From positions 331,031 through 395,030 of the forward strand of contig NW_003314371.1 in the NCBI RefSeq assembly GCF_000143415.4: a stretch of 64,000 nucleotides of DNA, read 5' to 3'. This document shows positions 51,613-61,933 of this stretch, one piece after another. Position 1 is the stretch's first letter; each line of letters begins with the position of its first letter. Both the position numbers and the translations under genes were made by a program. Under the pieces are notes generated by a model. That model did no database searches, had not been told where the DNA came from, and saw only the letters and a list, made by a program, of their open reading frames with translations. The stretch comes from Selaginella moellendorffii (lineage: Eukaryota; Streptophyta; Lycopodiopsida; Selaginellales; Selaginellaceae).

Positions 51613-52594
51613 ATGGCCGCGTTTTACAAGCTCGCGATTCTTGTTCTTCTTGCTTGTCTCGACGCCACTGCTGATGCGAGGAAATGGAGTCCCAAGAAGC
51701 CACCGGCGGTTCCCCCAACGGTATTTGGCGCCATCTTTTGCGACCGATGCATGGACAAGACCTTCTCGTTCGCAACCATCGCCATTCCAAGTAAGTATCT
51801 AGTGTGTTCTTCCAAGAAGTTTGGATACTTAACGCTCTCGCTTGATCACCAAAGACGTGACCGCGATCATCCGGTGCGGTGACTTCCAGGCATCCAACAC
51901 CACCTCCGAGTTTGGCGTCTTCACCATCGCGCTGCCGCTAGAGGTGGGCACCTCTCCCGCGAAGCTGGCGTCTTGCTCTGTCAAGGTGGCCAGCGATTTC
52001 TCCAGAGTCGAGGGCGATCTCGGCACTTGCAACACTCCCGTCAAGTTCCAGTCCTACCCTTGGAGCCCGCCATCGCCAGCAACCCCGGCATTCCAGTCGT
52101 CGCTCAAAATTGCCCGTCCATGGCCCTTCTACAGCGCTGGGCCTTTCTTCTTCCAGCCGCCGGAACCTCTTCCATCCTGCAACGAGAATCCTTTCCGCCA
52201 TCCAAAACCAGCACTAGCCGATGACCAGGGCTCGAGCGCGGCTCCCCCTCCACACCCTGCTTTTCCAGGATTTGAAAACTTCCCACCATTCTTTCCTGGA
52301 GCAATTCCTCCGGTAGATCACTCCACTGCCAACAAGGCGGCTCCTCCACACCCGGTTTTCGGATATCCACCATTCGCATTTCCTCCTCCAAGCCCGAAAC
52401 CAGAACCACACGGCTCTAACAAGGCGGCTCCTCCTCCACACTCGACTCCATTCCCAGGATCTGCGTGGTTTCCAGGAGCATTCCCTCCACATCCAAGCTC
52501 CAGCAAACCCGGGAGCGCTCCGCCAAAGCATGGATCGCCCTCCGCTCAAGCACCGCCACCTTTTCACGGAACCAAGAAGCATCATCACCAATAA
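51613..52594 (+). CDS. ORP1-B: Ole e 1-like secreted proline-rich protein
   Basis: Two exons (51613-51790, 51855-52594), 305 residues. The signal peptide, the Ole e 1-like cysteine set (IFCDRCMDKTFSF, AIIRCGDF, KLASCSVKVAS, LGTCNTPVKF) and the phase-1 intron position match ORP1-A. The Pro/His-rich tail is shorter: about two of the PHPAFPGF...PPFFPGA units present in A are missing, and it ends GTKKHHHQ. Exon 1 differs from A at roughly one site in eleven, so the pair is not very recent. The protein is probably a cell-wall protein. Confidence 0.86.
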
Positions 52595-52746
52595 AAGCTC
52601 TGCATTTAGAACTATGGACATCAAAGAAAAGCAAAGTTTTGGAGTTACCTAGTGACCGTTCCTCAATTCCAGGCACTGATTCTTTCTTCCTTCCACTTAG
52701 CGAATCTACAAATAAATCCTCCTCTTTTTGTCCAAATGTCAAAAAA

Positions 52747-53862
52747 ATGGCGATGCTGCTACTTCTTGCCATGCTGCTCTCGCCACAACTCCTCGCCAGC
52801 GCCGGGAGAAACCTCTACACCGCCGAGCTATCGTCTCCCTCTTCCACTTTCCTGCCCAGGCTCGTCCTTGGCTACGCCATCTGCGACACCTGCTGGGAGA
52901 TGCAAATCACCTCCAACTCCATCTCTCTTCCGAGTACGTGCCTCTCTAGATCTCCTCTTTTCCATCCTTGTGTGATCTGTGCAGACGTTACCGCGGCTGT
53001 CGAGTGCTTCGATGCCGGCGGCCGGATCATCTTCAGAGAGACAAGCAGCACCGACAAAACGGGAGCCTTCAGGGTGGAGCTCCCGTTCCAGATCGCCGAC
53101 TCGGTCAGCATGCTCTCGACATGCACGAGCCGAGTTGTGAGGGGGCCGCTCAATCACCTCTGCACGTATCCCTTGGCCCACGCTTACAACCCCTTCCTGT
53201 CTCTACGCTCGTTGCCAGATGGACGGCAAGTCTATGGAGTCGGGCCCTTCGTGTTTCGTCCCCGAGCAAAGCTCCCGCATTGCAGTGGCGATCGCAGGCA
53301 GCAGCAGCCGCAGCTTGTCAGTAGAGCAGTTTCATTGCAGCCGCAGACGCAATCGTCAATCTCATCGCCTTCCTCGTCAGTTTTCCAGTCACCTTCCTCG
53401 ACTGCTACTACTCTTTCCAATCCATCGTCTGCATGGAGCGCTTCCAACACTGGAAGCGGTGGTCTCCAGGTCAACCTCTCCCTGCAAATCAGCACTTCGT
53501 CGTCTTCTCCCAGTTCTTATATCAACTCTTCATCGTCCTGTCCATCCCCTTCGTCATCTCCATCTCCAGGACTTCCAACCTTCCCATTTCCACTGTTTCC
53601 ATTCCCGACTATTCCCAGCATTCCCAGTATTCCTTTCCCGTACGTTCCAACCATTCCTTTCCCAAGCGCTCCCAGTCCCACCAGTATTCCTTTTCCGACC
53701 ATTCCTTTTCCGACCATTCCCCCAATAACCATCACTCCGGTACCAATTCCTACCACTCCACAAGCACCAGCTGCTTACCCGGCTCCATCGAAATCGCCAT
53801 CGCCTCTATCATTTACTCCACCAAGTCCTGCTCCCTATCCTACACCGTCCCCGGCACGCTAG
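52747..53862 (+). CDS. ORP2-B: Ole e 1-like secreted Ser/Pro-rich protein
   Basis: Exons 52747-52933 and 52985-53862 give 354 residues. The intron is phase 1 after LPS, the same position as in ORP1. A signal peptide (MAMLLLLAMLLSPQLLASA) leads to the Ole e 1-like part (YAICDTCWEMQITS, NVTAAVECFDAGGRIIFRETSS, FRVELPFQIADSVSMLSTCTSRVVRG). A Ser/Gln-rich linker and an extension of PFPTIPxIPxIPFP repeats close with SPAPYPTPSPAR. The open frame also runs through the intron, but the splice sites (CGA/GTACGT, GTGCAG/ACGTTACC) match ORP1. It is the functional partner of the ORP2-A pseudogene. Confidence 0.85.
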   Translation: MAMLLLLAMLLSPQLLASAGRNLYTAELSSPSSTFLPRLVLGYAICDTCWEMQITSNSISLPSTCLSRSPLFHPCVICADVTAAVECFDAGGRIIFRETSSTDKTGAFRVELPFQIADSVSMLSTCTSRVVRGPLNHLCTYPLAHAYNPFLSLRSLPDGRQVYGVGPFVFRPRAKLPHCSGDRRQQQPQLVSRAVSLQPQTQSSISSPSSSVFQSPSSTATTLSNPSSAWSASNTGSGGLQVNLSLQISTSSSSPSSYINSSSSCPSPSSSPSPGLPTFPFPLFPFPTIPSIPSIPFPYVPTIPFPSAPSPTSIPFPTIPFPTIPPITITPVPIPTTPQAPAAYPAPSKSPSPLSFTPPSPAPYPTPSPAR

Positions 53863-54079
53863 GACACCATCCTGGTTGGAGTTTTTGTACAGAAAAGTAA
53901 GATATACGTACACTGTAGGAAGGAACTGTATTTCAGAACCAGAGCGAATGATTAAGTACGCCTTTCCTTGATCGATGATCACAAAGCCTTGTACTGCTCG
54001 ATCAACTTCGACGCATGAAGACGTGACGATTGTTTCACAGTGCAACCGAAAACAGAAAAAAAATACAAAAAGATACGAC

Positions 54080-55955
54080 TTGATCTACGTAGTTTCGACC
54101 AATTAATCTCACCTGATCGGGGTACACTATCTGTCAATGAACGTTTCAACGCGTGCAATGTATCCTGTGTAAATTGGGAAACACTTACAGTTAATAAAGC
54201 GTATTGCTACGAAAAATAACAGACCTTGTTCTTCGCAGTTTTTTATCGCAGCTGCTCGTCGATAGGTATACAATCAAACCTACAATTAAGATGGCCACCA
54301 TCACAACAGCGAGTACAATTGTACTTACTTTAGTGAGCAGACGTTTTGGATCTTGGAAAGCAGAATATAGACGCGATGGTAGACATTGAAACTAGAAAAT
54401 CAGTTCGTCAGTTGCACAAAATTGCTCACATATTTTCACCTTCTAAAACGCGGACCAATCCACTAACGCGCTCTCGTCCCTTCTAGACAAGTTAGACACG
54501 GAGCCTGGAGGTTGCAATAGCTTAACTTTGCCAGGACAGTCAGATATTCCCTGCAAAGAACCCGTAAAAACAATCGCAAGCACTGCCTGGAACTGCAAAT
54601 GCTGACACGGCAATTCACTTAACAATCGCGATGGCTGCAAGATCTGCGAAAATAAAAGCATCTCAGAATAGATGTTTAAAAAAAATTCACGGACCTGTCT
54701 TTGTGAGTTTACCACTATATATACTATATACAATTTCTTCACAAGTCATTGGAACGTAAAACAATCTCCTCTCTTCCTGTAACGGAATGGCAATTTAAAT
54801 ACAAAGTCCTATTGAAGAAATAGCGATACCTCAAAAGATGACGACTCGTGAAGCAGTGGCGTTTCCCAACTCGTTGGCCTAAAAAGGTGAAATCAAAGCT
54901 AGCAAGACGAGGCGAATCTTACCTTCAAAATGAACACGCTGTCTCACTCCAGTCCCTTCGACTACAAACGAGAGCACATGGTAAAAGCATATAAACCCAA
55001 TAAGAAGCTAAAACCTGATGCATCGTTGTCAACGTTACTGAATTAGGATTTCTTCTCGGCCGAGTTCGAAAGTTCTCGGTCTCTCCAACAGTTATATGTT
55101 CTAAGAAAGCTCTCAGAAGCACTGAGCATCCCGGCGGTCGAGATTTTTCTTTCACTTCCTCTTGGATCCTAAGGTGCTTACTCAGAAATTCCGAAACATC
55201 ATCCAAAAGAGAGATGAAAATTTGCTCACAGTCCAACAATCTTCGTCCTAGTTCAAGAGCATTCCCCCCGATTCATCCACGACTGCACGAGCTCCAAAAG
55301 CCCGTCTCTGCAAAACAGGATAAGCATCTTGTTGAGAAACTTACTCTTACCTGAGGTAGCATATTCAATACAGCAGTCACTAGGCTCGACAAAGATTGTT
55401 CTGGTTCAAAATACAATCGACAAAATCAGATTGCCAGGAACTACAAACCTTAAGCGTTTTACCATCTCCAATGCATACCTGTCAGAATACGTGCGTGATA
55501 ATTGAATCGAAGTAGTCAGGAAAAACTAGCAATGAAAAAAAAAAAGGTGTGTACCTTTCCACTTCCCGGCTGGGCAACAATCAGAAGTAGCGCTGCATCC
55601 CTTTGGGACACATTGAGCTTCCGGAGATACGTTGGCATGTCTGCTGCAGAACCTCCATCGCGTCAAAGCCTATCAATCTCCTCGAAAGCGTCATCATCAA
55701 AATCGTCGAAAGAAACGGGACCAACTCCTCCTTTCCCTCCACACACAGCAGCATTCACATCCAGATCCGCGAGAGGCAGCCTCACCCCGCACACCTTCTT
55801 CCTCTCAGATCACTCACCACACTTTTTCGAGCACAAGCATCAATCGATACCTCTGGTCCAAATGCGCACCGGCGCCGGCGGATTTCCGAGGCAGCCGCGC
55901 CTTGGCAGCGGGATGGCTGGCCCGCTGCTCCTCGCTGAGAGATGCTCCGACTTGA
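54080..55955 (-). pseudogene. Helicase pseudogene copy B (SRS2-like)
   Basis: Follows the intact helicase (43735-47952) from about its 43,990 position rightwards: the [10 protein letters not shown] exon, the motif VI exon, the MHQ/SKGLEW region (about 55,020-54,930) and the exon with CIEYATSG. At about 55,465 it jumps from the equivalent of 45,460 to that of 47,347, losing about 1.9 kb that codes motifs Ia to IV. The Walker A exon and N-terminal exon follow in damaged form (the AGPGSGK equivalent reads with changes; about 20 and 30 bp losses). The start-codon end is cut, and the last C-terminal exons are missing. It cannot code a helicase. Confidence 0.85.
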
Positions 55956-56003
55956 GCTTTTTCCTCTTAAACTTTGTCATTCTGCCCTAGGCCTAAAGTT
56001 TCG

Positions 56004-56944
56004 ATGGAGAGGCTGGTGGCGCGGTGTAAGAGCATGATAAGTGCAGCCGAGAAGAAGCTGTTTGGGCGGAGCAAGAGCAAGAAGAAGAAAGAGCTCCAGG
56101 AGCAGCTGGATGACATCCAAAAGATACTTGAGGTAAGTAAATAGCTTGGATTGGAATGACAGCTTTGCTTCCTTCTATAGCGAATGGAGGCGCTTATGAA
56201 GGCCTCCTGTTCTTTCTCCTCTGTGACGACGGCTGCGAACCCTCCTCCTCCTGCGAATCCTCCTCGTGTGAAGCCTCCTCATGGCGCTTTGAAGCTGCTG
56301 CAGTTTGTGGGCACCTGTAGCGATAAAGGGGTCGCTCTTTTCATCGGAACTCCGCCTACGACTATGGCGTTAAGCCCACAGCCAACGTGCATCGTCGTGG
56401 GTTACAAGGAGAGCATGGTGTGGAAGGAAGGTGGAGAAGTTACTGTGACGATCAATGGGCAGACTGTGAAAGGTGAGGTTGTTTCCCTGTTTCGCAGGCA
56501 GCCTTGGGTGGCTGCTGTTGAGCTCTTCGAACCGGTAAGCTACTGCTTCAATATCCTGACTGATCCTGATCGGGTGTTTTTCTGATTCAGTTGGAACTAC
56601 CTCCTAAGGTGCCTCTTATGGTTGGTCTGCCTCGAAATGAAGAGGTGGTTTTTGTGCGGCGGGCTGGAGAAGTTGAAATCCCTGCAATCGTCAAGGAGCA
56701 CTACTTACCAGATGAAGTGGCTGGCATCGTCCCTGGTGTCCAAATGGGTGATGTTATCGTTGAATGGGATTCAGATTCAAGGAGCATGAGGCTGAGTGGG
56801 ATTGTTGTCAAGACGGAGGAAGATGGTGCTGTGGTGGGGCTGCCCGTGGATGACGCCACGCTATACTTTATTGAGGCGGACAAGAAGAGCTGGTACCGAA
56901 CAAAATACCCAGGGCGACTCTTGGCGGTGCCGAAGTATGGGTAG
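56004..56944 (+). CDS. Unknown protein inserted between two helicase pseudogenes
   Basis: Three exons (56004-56132, 56181-56534, 56591-56944) join in phase into 278 residues with GT-AG introns of 48 and 56 nt. The N-terminus is basic and helical (AAEKKLFGRSKSKKKKELQEQLDDIQKILE/RMEALMKAS), likely a coiled coil. A Pro-rich linker (TTAANPPPPANPPRVKPP) precedes a beta-rich region of about 200 residues (FVGTCSDKGVALFIGTPP, CIVVGYKESMVWKEGGEVTVTINGQ, LPPKVPLMVGLPRNEEVVFVRR, GVQMGDVIVEWDSDSRSMRLSGIVV). I recognise no domain. Its counterpart is absent from block A, so it was inserted or moved here. The intact frame and clean splicing argue that it is active. Confidence 0.75.
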
Positions 56945-57269
56945 TTGGAATGGTATGTGGCTGGTTTACGGTGGTTTGATACGATAGCTACTGATGGTTA
57001 GTGACGATTTTTTGTGTTAGATTGTTCAGACTGAACAACGACGGAAATATGTAAATTTTAGACTTCTAGATTAATGGAAGAGCTGCTTTTGCTAGGCTCT
57101 GCAAATTCGCCATGTGCTACGTCTTCAAAATGATGCATTTGTTTCAGCTTGAGCTTCTTTTCTATCTATTATTACTTCTGGAAAGACTCTCTTATGGTTC
57201 ATAACCAAGGTTGACCATAATACTCCGGCAGCTGTGTTAAGTATGTTCTATGTTAAACAATTGGAGCCG
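56945..57269. other. 3' flank of the inserted gene
   Basis: AT-rich sequence with likely 3' UTR of the gene at 56,004. It has no counterpart in block A. The right edge at about 57,270 is the breakpoint to helicase-derived sequence. Confidence 0.5.
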
Positions 57270-58445
57270 TTCTAAAAAGGTGAAAGCAAAGCTAGCAAGA
57301 CGAGGCCAATCTTACGTTCCAATGAAGACGCTCTCCCACTCCAGTCCCTTCGACTGCAGACGCAGAGCGCATGGTAAAAGCATATAAACACAATAAGAAG
57401 CTAAAACCTGATGCATCGTTGTCAACGTTACTGAATTATGATTTCTTCTCGGCCGTCGAAAGTTCTCGGTCTCTCCAACAGTTATATGTTCTAAGAAAGC
57501 TCTCAGAAGCACTGAGCATCCCGGCGGTCGAGAATTTTCTTTCACTTCCTCTTGGATCCTAAGGTGCTTACACAGAAATTCACATCATCCAAAAGATAGT
57601 CCAACACCTACAGAATCAAACACAATTTAGGCATTTTAAAGATGAAATTTGCTCACAGTCCAACAATCTTCATCCTAGTTCAAGAGTTTTCCCCCCGATT
57701 CATCCACGACTGCACGAGCTTCAAAATCGCGTCTCTGCAAAACAGGATAAGCATCTTGTTGAGAAACTTACTCTTACCTGAGGTAGCATATTCAATACAG
57801 CAGTCACTAGGCTCGACAAAGATTGTTCTGGTTCAAAATACAATCGACAAAATCAGATTGCCAGGGTCTACAAAACTTAAGCGTTTCACCATCTCCAATG
57901 CATACCTGTCAGAATACATGCGACCATTGTAGAGGTCTGATAATTCACAACCCGAGTCAGAAATAAACTAGCAATGAAAAAAAAAGATTGTACCTTTCCA
58001 CTTCCCAGCCCGGCAACAGTCAGAAGAATGTCGCTCACCGCTGCATCCCTTTGGGACACATTGAGCTTCCGGAGATACGTTGACATGAACCAGAACCTCC
58101 ATCGCGAGCGTCCTCCTTCCACAAAGCCTATCAATCCCCTCAAAAGCGTCATCATCAAAATCGTCGAGGTCCTGCAATGAAGTATGGGGACCAACAGTGG
58201 ATACTTCTGCTTTCCCCCCACACACAGCGGCATTCACACGGCCTTACCCCGCACACCTTCTTCCTGTCAAGGATTTCGATCTCTCATCACATTTTCGAGA
58301 GCAAAAACTACAAAATCGATACCTCTTATCCAAATGCGCGCCAGCGCCGATGGATTTCCGAGCCAGTCGCGCCTTGGCAGCGCCTAGGCTCCGTGCTCGC
58401 TGCTCCTCGCTGAGAACGCATCCCTGCATTTCAAAACCCTAGAGC
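57270..58445 (-). pseudogene. Helicase pseudogene copy C (SRS2-like)
   Basis: Second broken helicase copy in block B. It begins at the equivalent of 44,815 in the intact gene, covers the MHQ/SKGLEW exon (about 57,420-57,320) and the CIEYATSG exon, then shows the same deletion junction as copy B (ACCATCTCCAATGCATACCT, about 57,888-57,907). It continues through the TSTMVAR, Walker A and N-terminal exons to [13 protein letters not shown] near 58,430. The Walker A exon reads AGLGSGK where the active gene has AGPGSGK, and several frameshifts are present. It carries the original 5' end that copy B lacks. Confidence 0.85.
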
Positions 58446-58793
58446 GGGAAAAATCCATAAACCCTAAAAGCAGAAAAGAGGGCTTCTGGCAAAGTAAGTG
58501 CTTGGAATCATATGGCTTCTTCTTCCAATTGCTTGCAGCAACGGATCCTTGAAAGGTATTAGATACGTGAAAATTGCATTCTCTGTTGGAAAATCATGTG
58601 TTTGATTGAAACAGTGATCTTTGACGTACTATACTTTCTAAGCTATGAAATTTTTCCAAGTGATATAGATACTAGTCTTGCAAGTGGAGTGGAGTCTTGA
58701 GCGATGTCGGCTTTTAATCACATAATTCTCCACCTTGAGGTGGGAGGAATCGATACAAATGTCAACAGGGAAAGACAGAGACATCGATTCCGT
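58446..58793. other. Intergenic region between helicase copy C and DUF7722-1B
   Basis: Homologous to 47,953-48,264 with small insertions. No gene or element is recognised. Confidence 0.4.
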
Positions 58794-59246
58794 TCAATCC
58801 AGGGACCAGATGAAAGCCCCAATTGCATACTGGCGCTTGGCTTCCAGGCCTCCCATGCTCCGCGCGGGCAGCCCATACTCCTCGAGCAGCCGATCCAGCA
58901 GCCACTCGGGCATCTGCTCGTACTCTGCCTTGGTGTACCTCGGGTAGTGAAGCGGCATCCGGAACTCGTATGGCACCGATGGATTGTGGAGCGAGATCGC
59001 CGAGTAGGGGCACCGCTCCTTCGTCGCCCTGATCGACTCCCGATCCTTGTGCAAATTCGCCGGGTGAGACGATGGCGATGGCGATGGCGATGGCGAACCA
59101 TTGAGAGAAGCAGAGCTAGTAGTAGAGCTGCCGCTGCATCGAACGATCTGCCTCAGCCTCGCGGAGAAGGACGATCGCCGGAGATGGAAGCCCTCGGGCG
59201 GCGAGCCTCCTCCTCCAGCGCTCTCGGAGCCCAGCAGCATCACCAT
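58794..59246 (-). CDS. DUF7722-1B: small DUF7722-domain protein
   Basis: Intronless, 150 residues from the ATG at 59246, aligned with the DUF7722-1A start. The frame is open 38 codons further upstream, but that part is not conserved. The core is ERCPYSAISLHNPSVPYEFRMPLHYPRYTKAEYEQMPEWLLDRLLEEYGLP and YAIGAFIWSLD, identical in protein to copy A. The N-terminal Ser-rich part has in-frame additions (SSTTSS and SPSPSPSS). Both copies are intact, unlike the other DUF7722 pairs. Function unknown. Confidence 0.88.
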   Translation of the reverse strand: MVMLLGSESAGGGGSPPEGFHLRRSSFSARLRQIVRCSGSSTTSSASLNGSPSPSPSPSSHPANLHKDRESIRATKERCPYSAISLHNPSVPYEFRMPLHYPRYTKAEYEQMPEWLLDRLLEEYGLPARSMGGLEAKRQYAIGAFIWSLD

Positions 59247-59993
59247 ACCTTGGATCTGGCAGAGGGGTTTAAATCGGAAAAGATGCTGTAGAATATTCTC
59301 TGCTAGATGCATAAAAGCATGGGAGTTACGCGCGAATGCAGGGAGAATCATTGCTCCCACTGTTCTTCTACTAGATTACTACCTCACTCATTTCTAGAAT
59401 TCTTGGAAAATTTCGTCGTGGATGATGATAGCTCATTCACCCGGATTCTTGATCACGCAATCCAGAAACAATGATATAATCTCTGCGCGGAAAGGACCAA
59501 TTCATGGGTTTTTGTCGCGAGAGAGAGATCCCGGCCGGGCTTGGATCACATGAGCTCAAATGATAGCCAATCGCGGCCGCGCCTGGCGCTGGTTTGTTCC
59601 TCGCATCCCAGGCTCCAAAATTCCCAACCATGAGAGGGGAAATTCGATCCGTCTATCGATTGCATATAAGATCGTCGTGAGTCCCTCCAAAACCATCGCG
59701 TGGTTTTGGCTCGATCGATCGTGAAAGATCAACTCGCAACCAACCAAGCCCGGCTCTCACATGAAACACCACCGCTTGCAAAATCCATGCCCGGGAATAC
59801 CCAAGTGTCCGTCCGGGAGTGGCCGCCATTCCCTCACGAGCGCCATACAAGCTCAAGGCTTGTATAAAATCTTTTGGCCCTCTCTCCGGCCCGGCTCGCC
59901 CCATTTGCATTCGCGGGGATCGTCGCTTCTCATTCCCAGATTTGATTCTCCTCTCTCCCCGCGCGAGAATCATATATATACCATCTCGCCCAA
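59247..59993. promoter_or_regulatory. Divergent promoter region of DUF7722-1B and -2B
   Basis: 747 bp between head-to-head genes, sharing the blocks listed for the copy in block A, including TTGCATATAAGATCGTCG (about 59,659). A TATATATA run at about 59,969, 25 bp before the DUF7722-2B ATG, is absent from A. Confidence 0.5.
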
Positions 59994-60395
59994 ATGCCTG
60001 TCAACCCCGAGGATCATCACCATCATCACCGCGCTTCTCCCTCCCGGATCGACAAGAAGCCCAAGGAGGAGGAGTACGAGCTCGCCACCACCGATAGATT
60101 GTTCCATCTTTTCGAGGAGGAGGAGCCAGGGAAAGAGATGGCGTCGTCGGCAGCGGCTTTCACCACCATTCTTCCAGCGGCGAAGTGTCCGTACTCGGCT
60201 GTGGCCAAGAACCCCACGGTGCCGTACGTGTTCCAGATGCCACTCCACTACCCGAGGTACACCAAGGCCGAGTACGAGGCCATGCCCGAGTGGCAGCTCG
60301 ACCGCTTGTTCGAGGAGTATGGTCTCTCGGCGCTTATCACCGGAACTCTCCGTGACAAGCGGGACTACGCGATTGGCGCGTTTCTCTGGAAGTGA
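59994..60395 (+). CDS. DUF7722-2B: small DUF7722-domain protein
   Basis: Intronless, 133 residues. The N-terminus is His- and Lys/Glu-rich (MPVNPEDHHHHHRA..., KKPKEEEYELATTDRLFHLFEEEEPGKEMAS). The core is KCPYSAVAKNPTVPYVFQMPLHYPRYTKAEYEAMPEWQLDRLFEEYGLSALITGTLRDKRDYAIGAFLWK, the full DUF7722 domain ending at the usual FLWK. It is the only working copy, since the block-A partner at 49317-49636 is broken. It is transcribed away from DUF7722-1B. Function unknown; the family is plant-specific as far as I know. Confidence 0.86.
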   Translation: MPVNPEDHHHHHRASPSRIDKKPKEEEYELATTDRLFHLFEEEEPGKEMASSAAAFTTILPAAKCPYSAVAKNPTVPYVFQMPLHYPRYTKAEYEAMPEWQLDRLFEEYGLSALITGTLRDKRDYAIGAFLWK

Positions 60396-60689
60396 GATCG
60401 AGTTCTTCCAAGGTTTTAGGAGAGAGATCTTTTAGAGCTGCGAGAAGTTCCAAGACTGTGGTGATGAGCTATGGTTTGTGTGTGTAGCTCTTGTATAGAC
60501 TGTATGTCAATCTAGAAACATGGAACACCCTTATAACAAATCCTCGTTGGTTTGGTTTTTCGAGAGGTCAAATCACATACGGTGAAGCCTTGGTAAGATC
60601 CAACTCAAGAACTCGCTTCCAGGCCGTGATCAGTCGCCACGGCGGCTATAAAGCTAGGGAGAAGCGAGACGAAAGGCGTGGTCCGGCTT

Positions 60690-61760
60690 GAATCCTTAAG
60701 TTTGCAAGGCGTGGAGCTTCACCCGGCGTCCAGGGACGAAGCACACGCGAATGTCACACTCTTCTTTTCCGGCATTCTCTCCAGCAATATCCATGCCGGT
60801 TGGAGATCGCCTCTCGAAGCAGGAGAGCGTTCCACGACACTCCATCTCACGACGGCATTCGATCAAACACGGCGTTTGCTTGGAGCGAGGAAAACCACAG
60901 CGGCCGTAAGAGTGAAGCAACAAAGGTGTCCTGCTTATGGCGGCATTCCCTCTTTCTGGCCATAACCATCTTAGCATCGTGTTCCATAGGCACTGGGTTT
61001 CTATCCAATATTTCTCTTGCTTCGTCGAGCAATCCATCTTGGGCATCAGAAGCCCACTGAAACCCATGAACAATCGCTCCACTCATTTCACATCTTCCAC
61101 CCTGCCGCTCGAGCCGTAAGCCACAAGCCGCAAGAAGAGAGTTCCAAGAGAACAAGTCCCGACGTGGAAGTGCGTGGACTTATCGCCTGCTCGAACCTCC
61201 CATTGCGAGCAAACGCCACAAGCATCGCATTTGCCAGCGTTAGAACCACACCAGGCACGGAATCAAAGAGCTCCTTTGCCTCGCGTAGAAGACCCATACT
61301 TCTTGAGCATCGCATAGACGTGTAAACACCTTTTGCTTGATTGGAGCTCGGCATAGCCTGCCAAGAGTGTGTTCCATGAAACCGCGTCACGGCATGGCAT
61401 TGCATGGAACACTCCAAGCAGCGCAACGAAGCTAGAAAAGATTATATCTGATGTTACCTCGCAGCTATGGAATTTTCGCATATGCTTGAAGCATAACATT
61501 CCATGAAACCAAATCAAGCTCAAACGCTAATGCGAAAGCCTTTAAAAGACTCGTGGTATCTTGTTCGAATCAAAGCAATGTTTTGCGCTATGAATTTGAC
61601 CGGGATACCCTGCAAACATGGTATTCCACGTTACCAAATTTGCCACAGTATTTCACTCGCCAAGAAAATGCTCTTCATGCGTTCCACGAAATCTCCGGCA
61701 TGGCGTCGAAGAAACTTTTCGTGCGGTGATGGCGTCATGCGTTGCTCACGCTTCCGGCCC
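60690..61760 (-). pseudogene. Decayed PPR gene
   Basis: Minus-strand pieces in different frames carry PPR signatures: VFHAMPCRDAVSWNTLLAGYAE (about 61,430-61,360), LFDSVPGVVLTLANAMLVAFARNGRFEQA (about 61,270-61,190), MFSWNSLLAACG (about 61,155), VFDRMPS (about 60,860) and WNTMLRWLWPE (about 60,980). Repeated frameshifts break the array. It lies between DUF7722-2B and -3B; block A has only a short PPR-like piece in the matching place. Confidence 0.75.
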
Positions 61761-61933
61761 TTAATTCATCAAAGAACACCATCTACAGAGACGGATCCTT
61801 TTATTCATCTCTCAGGAATTTACACTGGCCGAAAATCGACCTAAACCTTTGAAACCTTCTTTCTTCGCTACCCACTCAAACAAACAAAAAGAATCCACTC
61901 GCAAGGAAAGAACACATCAGGGATACTTTCCCT

